Shown piece by piece: positions 52,815 to 62,948 of a stretch of 64,000 bases of DNA. Position numbers and translations under genes: made by a program. Below the pieces are notes generated by a model. The model was given only the letters and a program-made list of their open reading frames with translations, ran no database searches and had not been told where the DNA came from. The stretch comes from Undaria pinnatifida (Eukaryota > Sar > Phaeophyceae > Laminariales > Alariaceae): positions 2,278,433-2,342,432 of the forward strand of contig JABAKD010000004.1 in the NCBI GenBank assembly GCA_012845835.1, written 5' to 3'. The number at the start of each line of letters is the position of its first letter. Position 1 is the stretch's first letter.

Positions 52815-53225
52815 GGTTGTTGTTGTTGCCCTCGGATAATCAAGCCCGTGGTCACAGGACAGGCTCCAGTGACTTTGTCTGGGGCTGAGGAATACCCCAC
52901 CCAAAGAAAAACACAAACAACCCAAGGTGGTACACGCACATATCACAGCTGACGCAATTCAAGCCTCCACCAGAAACATATCAAAAGTGAAATCGGGAGT
53001 CAGCCTATCTATGATGAGCCAGGCTCATACTAGTGCGTACGTCTCACTACTCGCGCCTGAAAAAACCAACTATTATACCGCTTGCCACCAAAGAAAGACT
53101 ACCACGTATATACTACACCTAGTATCTATCACTACGCATACGCACGACAGACGCAAGTCAATTGGAGAAAAGAAACAAAGAAAAGAAAAGAAGATAAAGG
53201 AAAGGAAAGAAAAGAGAAGGGAGCC
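52815..53225 (+). mobile_element. R2 copy
   Basis: GTTGTTGTTG, GCCCGTGGTCACAGGACAGG, GAGGAATACCCCACCC, CCAAGGTGGTACACGCACAT, AAAAGTGAAATCGGGAGTCA and a purine tail ending near 53225, in the R2 order. Confidence 0.8.
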
Positions 53226-53651
53226 AAAAAAAGTACCTACGACAATGTGTGCCGGAATTTTCCCGAACAGGAGCATGCATGGGAAAAGTACGTACAGTAC
53301 GTAGTATGAACATATCAATCATGTTGGAATTTTGTGTAGAATAACGTTCGTTGTTGTTACAAGCAGTACAAGACGATACAAACACTACTACATACACGTC
53401 AACCCTTTATCACCCAGATGTGTGCCACTGCAAAAGAATATGCCGCATCGAACTTATTGCCCGGCCGCACAAAAAAAAACAGATCATCATTATTACCTGG
53501 GTGGTACTTAATTTTATCACATTTCATTATGTGTTACAGTGTTATCAGCTTTCTCCTATGATTTCGTTTAACGCTATGCTTTATACCAGGTACCACACAA
53601 CGTGCGGAATGTTCCTGAGCCCGCTGAGCGAATGAACGTGTACTACCATTA

Positions 53652-53800
53652 TGAATACTATTATAAAAATAAAAATACACTCCTCCAACCAGCTGTGAGA
53701 TCGAATATTTTGTCGAAACTCATCTTCGTCTTTGCAAGCTGTGTGTGACACTCCGATCGCGCGTATTACGGGTTGTGTGTCCTCATTAAGGATATAATAT
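53652..53800 (+). repeat. R1 fragment
   Basis: A/T-rich edge, CAGCTGTGAGATCGAATATT, CACTCCGATCGCGCGTATTA and CCTCATTAAGGATATA, ending before GGCGACTCC. Confidence 0.85.
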
Positions 53801-54587
53801 ACCACTACTACTTGGTACTATTTGTTGTTACACCAAGTTGATGAGATTTTACGATGAGCAACCCAAAATCCAAGTTTCCCAACTTAAAATGTATCGTTCA
53901 TTATATTACTGTATATTATATATACATGTTTATTACGTTTATTATTGCCGGGTGCTTTCTGTCTGGGGAGGATACAAAAAAATACTACGCGATTCGCAGC
54001 GCGTTCGTCTACTGTAAGTGACTCTCGTTCCCCGGGGCTCCATTTATGTTCTACTTTGAAATTTTTATTTCCATCATTCACTAATTTTGTCTTTCCCGAG
54101 GTGTCGAGACCAGGTTTTTTCAGAGACGGCCGTAAAAAATGCCCCTCCCTGAGAAAATGAAATTAATGACGCCTCACAGGTGATCTTTTCGTTGCACGCT
54201 GAGAGGGAGATCAAAACAAAAAACAAAGTTCAGATCAAAAGTATTACTGTATGTAGCTAAAAAATGCGAAAACGCCGACAAGTACCTCCTTGCGCACACA
54301 GCTAGCTGCGGATGGACCAGCTCGCAAAAAATTAAAGTAGTTTGCCGTCAAACAATGGGCGGCGTGGTGGTGTGCACAGTTTTCCTAGCAGAGGAGCAGA
54401 GAGGGTGTCGAGAAGAAATGATGTTTTTTTCACAATAGAGTTTGCTTGGTTAGGAATCGCCGGTTCAGCAGCAAAAAAATAGGGGAAAAGAGGACCCCCT
54501 GTGTCACTTTTGTAGAACTACTACCTTGTACTTCTATATCCTTGCTACTACTACTCACTGCTGCCGTAGTCTATTTATTTAGCATAT

Positions 54588-55078
54588 TAAGATTCGTAGT
54601 CAAAACCGTCGGTGGGTCGTGATCCCACTTCTCTCTGCGTGAGCAGAGTGTTCTCACTGTTGAACTACGACGGCGGAGTGTGAGACAACACGGGCTGATA
54701 CAGCAGGCCGTTGACAGAGGGAGAGACAGGACAGGTTGAGATGGACTCACTCCCAGAAGTGCAAGGAGAAGGAGCAGCAGTTGTTGTTGGGTTGTTGTGA
54801 GAGCGGTGGGCGAGCAGTTGTCGGTGCTCCCTCAGCTCTCGGATAAAAGGAACAATCCAGCGGGACCTTCCAAAGTCCCGCTGCGGAGAATCCGCTAGGC
54901 GGTGTATCCGCCGCGGAGGATCCGTCAGCGGAACGTGGAGGGGAAGGCTCCGTGGCGTGTTCTAGACATGACAATCTCCCGTGTTCCCCAAGCGATCCTT
55001 CCAGAAACGATGTCTGGAAGGTTGAAGGGGTTTCGACATTTTCCCTAGGCGTGTTGGTTCGGGGACATGGTATCCACA
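54588..55078 (-). repeat. 3' LTR of the retrotransposon
   Basis: On the minus strand it begins TGTGGATACCATGTCC and ends CTACGAATCTTA. Contains a small inverted repeat CCTTCCAGACATCG-TTCTGGAAGG. Identical by eye to the 5' LTR, with a constant offset of 8361. Confidence 0.95.
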
Positions 55079-55092
55079 TCACCCCCCAGTTT
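55079..55092 (-). promoter_or_regulatory. Polypurine tract (plus-strand primer)
   Basis: Immediately before the 3' LTR on the minus strand lies ACTGGGGGGTGA, the position and type of sequence that primes second-strand synthesis. Confidence 0.7.
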
Positions 55093-56185
55093 TAGTGGTG
55101 ATAGAGCTCGAACTCCACCAAAACTCAAAAGTAACGGGACCATAGACAAGAGTAACAACACGTCTAGTGGATATACAAACTTCCAGTGGCGATTCGCTAA
55201 CGCTTGGCAGTTTGTACACTCCTTTGGACAAGATGGACAAGACAGCATGACAAACTGACAAACTGCTGTAGTACCGTAGACATGTGGATAAAAATCCGGA
55301 CATAGGATCGGACATGATAATATATAGCGAATGACAAGAGCATAATCCTTTCGCATGCGGTATGTTCAAATACATATCGCGGACATTGCGGCTGGCCAGC
55401 TGTGGATTACGAAAAAATATAGAAAAATGATCCTGGACACGGGCGTGCGAGAGCAACGACAATAAATAAATATCCCGGGTTTATTAGCAAAAATATGCTA
55501 ATTAGACGCACGCTACACGAAACGAGTGTGTATACTCATCGTGTGGACAACATGGCTGAAGGCTCAACAGGCGTGACATGAGTCGTATATGCTGGAAAGC
55601 AAAACGACTTACCTGACGGAGACAATAAATTATACACCAAACATGTTATACTGCGACAAGGACATTTGGCTGATAACACTACACTTGGCATCTGATGGGT
55701 GTTCGAGACCGAATCAGAAGTCAATTGTGGTACACATCCGTTGGCATCTGATGGGTGTTCGAGACCGAATCAGAAGTCAATTGTGGTACACATAACAGCC
55801 TGGGCGGTGACCGAAGTCGACACGAGACAACCGCCAACAGTATACGTTTCAGGGTCGCATCCATATAAAAATACTAGAAAGAAAAAAAAAAAAAAAATGG
55901 ATAAAAGGCGACAAGTTGACTGACAGTAATCGTGCTTACGGGCATTATGCCGCAGATGTGCAACGATATCGGAGTGTGCAGTGGGAGACATACAAACGTT
56001 CGACAGACAGACACATAATGTATGCCGTAGTTCATCTGTGTCTGTATCAAATACAGATCGTAACAGAATGAGGCATTTTTGAAAGACAAATGTTGTGCGC
56101 GAACGCTGGGTATTTATTATCAATCCAACCACTGGTGTGCTACGGTGCCGAGTACTTTTCAGTACTGAAGAGACAAGTGCCCAAC

Positions 56186-56216
<31 letters not shown>

Positions 56217-56925
56217 CGCATGGCAACAGAAGACATCAGAACGACCCCCCCATAAAGCGATGGGAGTCGGGTCTCTTACGACTATACATCGCGCCAATAA
56301 GTGCTAACCTCAGGTTGTACGATACTTACAGTGCATACAGAAGGCAATGCGCAAGAAACCAAACTGCTGAAAATCAAAAGAAAACAAACGAAACCAACAA
56401 ACTACGCAGGGCACTGCGAATGGCGACATAACGAAGTCACGAGAATACTCGTGTGACAGGACGCCGAAGACATTGACAAGTTGGCACACACACTAGACAC
56501 ATGCTCCTTTTGGCTATGCTAGACCTGACGGTCACCCCCCTGCAATTGAGGTGATTTGGTATTTACCATTGCAGGCCTAATGGTACTAGTCAAACTAGTA
56601 CAGTGGACAGTCTCAATCGCGGGACCAAAACATGCCGCTGAGCTGGAAGCCAAAATACAGGGAAGTCAACAAAAAGACATAAGGTGCTAAGAATACAGTT
56701 CACCACGAAGGGCGAGGACAATACTTTAGAGTGCGCGGTACTCGCACTGGACAACAGACAAGCCATGAGGTGACTACACCTTAAAAGAAAACAACTCCCG
56801 CAGGAGCTTGACACATATGATGGAACAAATAGCACAGGGCTGACATCAGTAGTTGCTCAGTCTGATGTGACAAAATAAAGCGCTAAAACAAGACAAGACG
56901 ATACAAGAAAAGCCCATTAAAAGTG
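55093..56925 (-). other. Non-coding tail between pol and the 3' LTR
   Basis: About 1.8 kb without a believable frame. Contains a 56-bp perfect or near-perfect tandem duplication starting TTGGCATCTGATGGGTGTTC (55685 and 55741), an A-run near 55878-55896 and a T-run at 56188-56216. No envelope-like or accessory protein is seen. Confidence 0.65.
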
Positions 56926-59900
56926 CTATGGGACATCCGCGGGGACAGAATGAGACTTCCGCGTAGGAGGGTTAAATGCTGAAGAGTCCGTCGACAATAT
57001 TGCAGCACGGTAGGAAGCAATCATATCTCTGCATTGAGGAATGGCGTTGACATGACGCCAGATACCCATCTGGGTAGGATAACCTTCCAACTTGAGATGA
57101 TATTGGAAGTTGGTGAGAGATGCTGCTCCTACTCCTCTTTTATGTCCATCAATACTCTCAACCGTGAACGCACCGATCATAACTTTCGACAATGAGCCTT
57201 CGAGATCGGGCACGGGAAGAGTGGTCCCTAAAAATAAATCGTCGAGCGCATCAAGGTCAGGGGCAGGGGACGACTTAGGGACATAGTATTTTTTCATCCG
57301 GCCAAGGTGAACAGTAATCTCGGCGGGGTTGCCATCTTTAGTGACGCGATAAATTACGGGTGACGTTTGCGCTCGTACGGTATATGGTCCACGCCATGGG
57401 CTGATCAATTTTGGATTGGGACCATCAGCTTCAGTGTATGGGCGGTGGATTAATACCCGTTCTCCAGGTTTGAAACTGGGAAACGACAGGGTCTCATTTG
57501 CGACCGCTTGCTTATCCGCTCGCTCTTTAAGATTACGGCGGGCTAACTCGTATGCAAATTGCAAGTTTTCGACAGTCTGTTTAGAATAGTCGAGCTGTGA
57601 TTGCGGTGCGGAGGTGGACGGTACTCCAAGAATGAGATCGACAGGTAGTACAGCTGCACGTCCAAACATCAGGAAATGAGGAGTTTCCTGGAGCGTGGTA
57701 GAGTAAGCTGTATTGTGAGCTAACTGGACGAAAGGCAACAGCTCTGCCCAATTATCGCAGGACAAGTTGCTGTACATAGCCAACATATTGTGGACAGTGC
57801 TGTGTACACGCTCTAAGACAGAGTTGCCCTGAGGGCGAAAAGCGGCTGTACGCGTTTTCTTATATCCAAAAACTGATTGTAATTCCTTGACCAATTCGTT
57901 ATCAAATTCTTTTCCTTGGTCGGAATGAAGTGTTTCTGGAGGGCCAAACACCGAGAACACGCGTTCGATTAGATGACGAACGATCGTGCAAGCCGCCTTA
58001 TTTTTGATGGCTATCAAAATGACAAATCGAGTAAGATGGTCGATGACAGAAAGGATGAAGCGATTTCCTTGTGACAAGCTTTTATACTCGACAAGATCAA
58101 CAGCGACGCATTGGAACGCGCGCGTGACAGGGCGGTGTCCCACAGGCAACTTGGGCGGGCGGTGGGATGACTTGCGGTGTTGGCAAGACAGACACGCTTC
58201 AATATGAGTACGGACATCCGTGGACATGGTCGGCCACCAAAATCTATCACGAATGGTATCGAATGTTGCTTTAAAAGCTAAATGACCTCCAGACGCTGGT
58301 AGATCATGACACGAATTAATGACAATTTTTCGGAGAGATGTAGGCACTACCAATTGATCGCGGAAAGTGCTACGCTTCCGTAAGTGACCAGGAAGGTACG
58401 ACCGAAATAGCAATCCTTCATTTAAAAAGAAGTAGCTCATCGTGTATTTAGATTCTCCACTAGGGAGTGGGGCCGATGTTGGTGCTCGGAGGTACTCAAA
58501 ATACTGACAAAATTCCTCTTTCTGTAGATCGACGAGTTTCGCGGGGTCTACAGTAGGGAAGACAGACACAGCGCTCATGAATAATTCACGGTCGCTTTCT
58601 ACAGGTGCTACGTCATGCAAATTAGAAGCGGAGAGTTCGTACTCGCGGGGCCCAGGTGGATAGTACGGTCCCTCAATCGGTACATTGCGACAAATGGCGG
58701 CTAATCTGGGCTCGGATGGGATGGGTTCCCCATTGACTTCGCTAAAAGCACGAGACAACATATCAGGCACGACATTTAATTTGCCTGGGACATGTTTGAC
58801 AGTGAAATCATAATTCTGAAGTGCGATCGCCCATCGGGTGAGCATGTTAGAGGTGTCCTGCATTTTATACAGGTACGTTAGTGCTTGGTGGTCGGTACAG
58901 CATGTGAAATGCTTGCCCCATAGGTACGGACGCCAGTGGGTGACAGCCCAGACCACAGCACAACACTCTTTCATGGTGGCACTATAATGACGCTGGCTTT
59001 TTGAAAAGCGGTGACTATAATACGCGATGATATCAAGATCGGAATCGGAGCAGCTTTCGCGTGAGCGTTGAGCGAGAAATGCTCCTACTCCTGCTTCTGA
59101 GGCATCGGTATGGACAATGAATTCCCGAGTAAAATCTGGGTATTTAAGGACCGGTGCGGAACTAAGGGCACGCTTTGCGCGAGCGAATGCTTCACGTTGC
59201 GCGGGCCCAAAAGCCTTCTTGAAAGCGGTCTTTTTGACATAATCCTTACGAGTGAGTTCAACTAGCGGTGCTGTTATTTCAGCATAACCGTCTATAAAAC
59301 GGCGGACATAGTTGAGTGTACCTAAGAATCCGCGATTATCTTTGATACACTCAGGCTCAGGCAGTGCTAAAATGGCTTTGACACGGTCGGCACTGATTGA
59401 AATACCTTTTTCCGAAATGACATGGCCAAGATACTCGATTTCTTTCTGACCGAATTGAAGTTTGGTCGGTTTCAAAGTTAAGCCAGCTGCCTGTAACGCT
59501 GAGAACATTTGCTCGAGGGATTTCAGGTGAGCTTCAAACGTAGAATTAAGACAAATAATATCGTCCATGTACGTAAGAATACCCGACTCAGGACCAAGGT
59601 GGCCGAAAGTGACAGACATCATGTGTTGAAACAACCATGGGGCATTACAAACTCCAAAAGGCATACGTTTAAAACAAAACTTGCCGGTCGGAGTGACGAA
59701 TGCTGTCCGGTCGATGTGCTCTTCTGCGACGGGTAGCTGCCAGAACGCACTGAGGACATCGGCTGTAGAGATGAATTTGACGCCTCCGACTGCATCCAGA
59801 CAGGAATCTAAGTTCGGGAGGGGCCAGCTCTTGCGGACAATGTTACGGTTGAGGGTATGACGATAATCAACACAGAAACGAGGGCTACCGTTCTTCTTTG

Positions 59901-61503
59901 CGACAAGCGTACACGGGCTACCCCACAGGCTGGGACGTTCTTCGATGATGCCCCATTCAAGCATATCGTGAACACACTTATCAATGACAGCTTTAGCTCG
60001 AGGGTTGGCGCGGTACGGGGGACGATCGATAGGTCGGGTGTCAGGAGGCAAAGGAAATGTTGCTTCTGCATTGGTGCAACGACCTAGCTCTGACATTGAC
60101 AAGGCAAAGACAGGACGGTATCGAGCGCACAAATCTAGGACAGAGACTTTCTGGTCAGACGTGAGCTTAGTGTTAGTAAAAGCTTTGGACAGGGGACCTT
60201 CGATCTCAGATTTGGCTTGAGCGATTTCATCAACTGATGTAGGAGTTTTCGCAACGGCATTAACGTGCAATTGATCAGGCGTCACTACGGACACAGTGAA
60301 TAACTGACCAAGACATAAATCAATAGGTAGCGCAACCCCATCAGAAGACGGGTTTGCAATTTGCACGGCTACTGAACCATCAGCAGCATGCCAAGTAGCA
60401 AGAGTGCGAGCGACAATAATTTTCTCGAACACTGACGAGCTACTGGACTCCAAAAACTCAAGCTCAGACATGATTAGGGGTTCTACGACAACAGTAGAGT
60501 CGTGCGCGGGAAGACAATCAGTAAAAGCTACGACAAGGGCCTCGTGTCTCGGTTTAAGATCAACACGTTCACGCAACCTGACATCGACTCCTTCTGCATC
60601 ATGGTGGACAGCAGCGACTGACAGGTTAGAGTCGCTAGAGACAGTGGAGGGATCGGCGGGGCGGGAGGCGGGGTAGCTAGTACGATGAACTGCTGGTATA
60701 GAATCACCAGTAGAAGGAAAAGACATTACTTGGTTTTCCCAATCAAGAATAGCTCCAAAAATAGACATGACACTGTTATCAAGGAGTATTGAATCGGGAC
60801 CAAGAGACGGTACAACTAATGCTTCGACAACGTGCGTAATCGTACCAAGGGTGAGTGAAAAAACAACAAACCCTAAGACATTCAACGGCGAACCATTCGC
60901 TGCTTGCAAGGCAACGGCGGTTGGCGGGACAGGTTGGATAATGACAGAATGCAAGGTTGGGTGTGACTTTAACCATGCATGAGAAACTACAGACACATCA
61001 GTAGCAGTATCCACAGTGATTGCGGGTACTGGATAGTCTTCTACAGAGCCAGAAATCTGCACTCTGCGAGACGAAAAGAACAAAGAAAAAGGATGGCGTT
61101 TGCATGCCAGCATCGAGCTGTGCCACGCAGTTGTCTTTTTATTATTATTTTCTGGGCGAACATCACCCATGACACTCAGGCTCATGTGGCGTGGCCGCTG
61201 AGTACTACGACTACATTCGGACACGCACGCAGACACAGGGGTATCATCAGCAAACGTCACCCGCTTGCGCGGACGGAGTGAGCTGGATACCTGACTACTT
61301 CGACCTGAGACAAGGACACTCTTAACAGACAAACCACGGTCGACTCCGTGACTGCTTCTACCATCGACAAGGACATTCGGTACGGGACACTCAGTACCTA
61401 CTGCTACTGTTGCGATGAGTTTCCTCTTCGCGCTAACCTCGCCTACCGGACAGGTAGCAAGGTGGGTCCCAACTGCAGGTAGCGCTGCAACAGCTGGGCT
61501 CCG
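56926..61503 (-). CDS. pol: Pol polyprotein: protease, RT, RNase H, integrase (read-through product)
   Basis: Open from the codon after the gag UGA to the stop at 56926, with no in-frame stop in the 57 codons between the UGA and a TTG at 61332. Numbering from that TTG: protease near 90-205 with VDTATD (D108); reverse transcriptase ~430-640 with TYMDDI (YMDD at 588-591); RNase H ~735-860 with HTDAS; integrase zinc finger H-X7-H-X29-C-X2-C (H1009, H1017, C1047, C1050); catalytic core D1079, D1138, E1174 (35 residues between the last two); then a GPYTV module near 1315-1320. These copy the RNA to DNA and insert it. There is no separate start codon near the domain region, so translation by readthrough of gag is expected. 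The protease has D-T-A where families have D-(T/S)-G. Confidence 0.92.
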   Translation of the reverse strand, partial: RSPAVAALPAVGTHLATCPVGEVSAKRKLIATVAVGTECPVPNVLVDGRSSHGVDRGLSVKSVLVSGRSSQVSSSLRPRKRVTFADDTPVSACVSECSRSTQRPRHMSLSVMGDVRPENNNKKTTAWHSSMLACKRHPFSLFFSSRRVQISGSVEDYPVPAITVDTATDVSVVSHAWLKSHPTLHSVIIQPVPPTAVALQAANGSPLNVLGFVVFSLTLGTITHVVEALVVPSLGPDSILLDNSVMSIFGAILDWENQVMSFPSTGDSIPAVHRTSYPASRPADPSTVSSDSNLSVAAVHHDAEGVDVRLRERVDLKPRHEALVVAFTDCLPAHDSTVVVEPLIMSELEFLESSSSSVFEKIIVARTLATWHAADGSVAVQIANPSSDGVALPIDLCLGQLFTVSVVTPDQLHVNAVAKTPTSVDEIAQAKSEIEGPLSKAFTNTKLTSDQKVSVLDLCARYRPVFALSMSELGRCTNAEATFPLPPDTRPIDRPPYRANPRAKAVIDKCVHDMLEWGIIEERPSLWGSPCTLVAKKNGSPRFCVDYRHTLNRNIVRKSWPLPNLDSCLDAVGGVKFISTADVLSAFWQLPVAEEHIDRTAFVTPTGKFCFKRMPFGVCNAPWLFQHMMSVTFGHLGPESGILTYMDDIICLNSTFEAHLKSLEQMFSALQAAGLTLKPTKLQFGQKEIEYLGHVISEKGISISADRVKAILALPEPECIKDNRGFLGTLNYVRRFIDGYAEITAPLVELTRKDYVKKTAFKKAFGPAQREAFARAKRALSSAPVLKYPDFTREFIVHTDASEAGVGAFLAQRSRESCSDSDLDIIAYYSHRFSKSQRHYSATMKECCAVVWAVTHWRPYLWGKHFTCCTDHQALTYLYKMQDTSNMLTRWAIALQNYDFTVKHVPGKLNVVPDMLSRAFSEVNGEPIPSEPRLAAICRNVPIEGPYYPPGPREYELSASNLHDVAPVESDRELFMSAVSVFPTVDPAKLVDLQKEEFCQYFEYLRAPTSAPLPSGESKYTMSYFFLNEGLLFRSYLPGHLRKRSTFRDQLVVPTSLRKIVINSCHDLPASGGHLAFKATFDTIRDRFWWPTMSTDVRTHIEACLSCQHRKSSHRPPKLPVGHRPVTRAFQCVAVDLVEYKSLSQGNRFILSVIDHLTRFVILIAIKNKAACTIVRHLIERVFSVFGPPETLHSDQGKEFDNELVKELQSVFGYKKTRTAAFRPQGNSVLERVHSTVHNMLAMYSNLSCDNWAELLPFVQLAHNTAYSTTLQETPHFLMFGRAAVLPVDLILGVPSTSAPQSQLDYSKQTVENLQFAYELARRNLKERADKQAVANETLSFPSFKPGERVLIHRPYTEADGPNPKLISPWRGPYTVRAQTSPVIYRVTKDGNPAEITVHLGRMKKYYVPKSSPAPDLDALDDLFLGTTLPVPDLEGSLSKVMIGAFTVESIDGHKRGVGAASLTNFQYHLKLEGYPTQMGIWRHVNAIPQCRDMIASYRAAILSTDSSAFNPPTRKSHSVPADVP

Positions 61504-61506
61504 TCA
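61468..61506 (-). promoter_or_regulatory. Probable stop-codon readthrough signal (UGA-CGG plus stem-loop)
   Basis: The gag stop UGA (61504-61506, minus) is followed by CGGAG and then a stem-loop: CCCAGC pairs with GTTGGG (one G-U), a 3-nt bulge TGT, TGCAG pairs with CTGCA, loop CGCTAC (61468-61498). Gag and pol are in the same frame. UGA followed by CGG is a known leaky context in several plant RNA viruses, often with a 3' structure. That it works this way here is inference. Confidence 0.7.
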
Positions 61507-62889
61507 GTTGTCTTCGCCACGTGTGCTGCTCGCCTGGCTCCTGCGGTCGTCTTCAACATCGTCGTCGTCGTCGTCGTCGTCACGGTGGTGGCGGCGGAAA
61601 CGGCGAGAGTTGCCGCGGGGGGAATTCGACCTGTCGCGCTTTGAAACGTGGCGTGACTTAATGTCGCGTGCCTTTTGCAGGCACGTGGACTCCCAGTGCC
61701 CTACGGGTTTGTCGCACTTATCATAGGTGCAGTGGGGGCGGGGTTTGCGTTGGTTGCTTCGCTGCGTTCCCCGTTGGCGCGGCTGCTGGCGAATGCCTTG
61801 CTGCTGACGACCCTGCTGACGTTGCTGCCTTCTCGGCGACTGCAACTGACGGACAGCAGTGCGGTTTGGGACGGGCGTAAATGACATGGCGCTTATAGTG
61901 GTGGCCCCACCAGTGAGGCGTGCGGCCTCGTGACGGCGAGCACGCTCGACAGCTTCCTTAAAAGAAGTTACTGGTTTTTCCCCACTTTGCAACAATTGCA
62001 ATGCGGGTGGCAGACTGTGTTGCCACAGTGTGACAGTTATCGCTGCCCAAGGCGTACGACCTTTGGCATGACGTTCGACAGCCGATTCGAATCGGGACAT
62101 AAGCGCGCGGAAACGTAGCGCAGAGGCGGATACAGTCTCGCCTTTTTCGGTCTTAAAAGTCGCTAGTTTAATGGCGCATTCCTCTACCGAATTAGAGGGC
62201 ATGAGTATATCGAGAAGAGCTAATTTGAGCTCCTCCCAGGTGGAAGGAGGGACAAACGAACCGGGATTACTCATGTTCTCGGCATTGACAACGTTGGCAC
62301 ACCAATCAATCCTTCCTGACATTAGTTGTTGGTATAGCGTAAGACAAGGACCATCGCAGATAAGTGACAGATGCTCAAAGGCAAGATTATCCGCGAATTT
62401 CTCGTCGTGCGGAGCTACGGCTTTCGCTCGGAAACCAACAACGAGGCGAAACTGAGACAAGACCTCTGCGACATCAACATCGGCGCTACCAGTTAAGCGC
62501 GGTAAGCTACGTACGTCATTGGGCGTGAAAGTGACAGCTTTCGGTGCGGACAGCACTCCTGCGTACGTGGGAACTGGTTGGACAGGGAGAGGGTTCGAGG
62601 GGTCAGTCTCGGACAAAGCGGCAGACGAACTACCTGAGACACTCATACTTGCCAGTTGTTGGAGCATTGAGTTGTGCTGGTCGGAGAGCTGGTCGATCTC
62701 ACCGTTCTCCATGCGCTCGAGTTGGTAGTTGACGATGCGAGCTAGGCGCTCGCGGATGGCGACGATGGGTTCGGAAGAAGTCGGTGCAGGGGTTTCCGAA
62801 GCACCCCCTTTGTGCTCCAGGACGCCCTCCGAGCGTAGCGGGTTTTTTCCCCCCGCTGCGGGGTCAGCGTACTCCCCGTCGGTCGACAT
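61504..62889 (-). CDS. gag: Gag polyprotein of the retrotransposon
   Basis: 461 residues from ATG 62889, 59 bases after the 5' LTR, to UGA at 61504. It would form the virus-like particle and package the RNA. Residues ~120-330 have the helical character of retrotransposon Gag, including the W-x-x-L-K-x-x-L-L-D-I segment near 218-228. A basic, Gln/Arg-rich stretch (~345-385) is followed by one zinc-knuckle-like motif C387-X4-C392-X5-H398-X4-C403, spaced differently from the usual C-X2-C-X4-H-X4-C. A run of eight Asp (437-444) is encoded by a GAC microsatellite. Confidence 0.88.
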   Translation of the reverse strand: MSTDGEYADPAAGGKNPLRSEGVLEHKGGASETPAPTSSEPIVAIRERLARIVNYQLERMENGEIDQLSDQHNSMLQQLASMSVSGSSSAALSETDPSNPLPVQPVPTYAGVLSAPKAVTFTPNDVRSLPRLTGSADVDVAEVLSQFRLVVGFRAKAVAPHDEKFADNLAFEHLSLICDGPCLTLYQQLMSGRIDWCANVVNAENMSNPGSFVPPSTWEELKLALLDILMPSNSVEECAIKLATFKTEKGETVSASALRFRALMSRFESAVERHAKGRTPWAAITVTLWQHSLPPALQLLQSGEKPVTSFKEAVERARRHEAARLTGGATTISAMSFTPVPNRTAVRQLQSPRRQQRQQGRQQQGIRQQPRQRGTQRSNQRKPRPHCTYDKCDKPVGHWESTCLQKARDIKSRHVSKRDRSNSPRGNSRRFRRHHRDDDDDDDDVEDDRRSQASSTRGEDN

Positions 62890-62930
62890 CTCCGAAGACT
62901 AAGAATCAACACGAACAAGTTGATTTTTCA

Positions 62931-62947
62931 ACTGCCGTCAGACGCCA
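62931..62947 (-). promoter_or_regulatory. Primer binding site
   Basis: One base after the 5' LTR the minus strand reads TGGCGTCTGACGGCAGT, starting TGG as expected for pairing with a tRNA 3' CCA end. The tRNA is not identified; it would end ...CAGACGCCA. Confidence 0.7.
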
Positions 62948-62948
62948 G

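Noticed and set aside
54747-55082. 111-codon minus-strand frame repeated at 63108-63473
   Set aside because: Both lie wholly or mostly in the LTRs; the repetition is the LTR pair, not a gene family.
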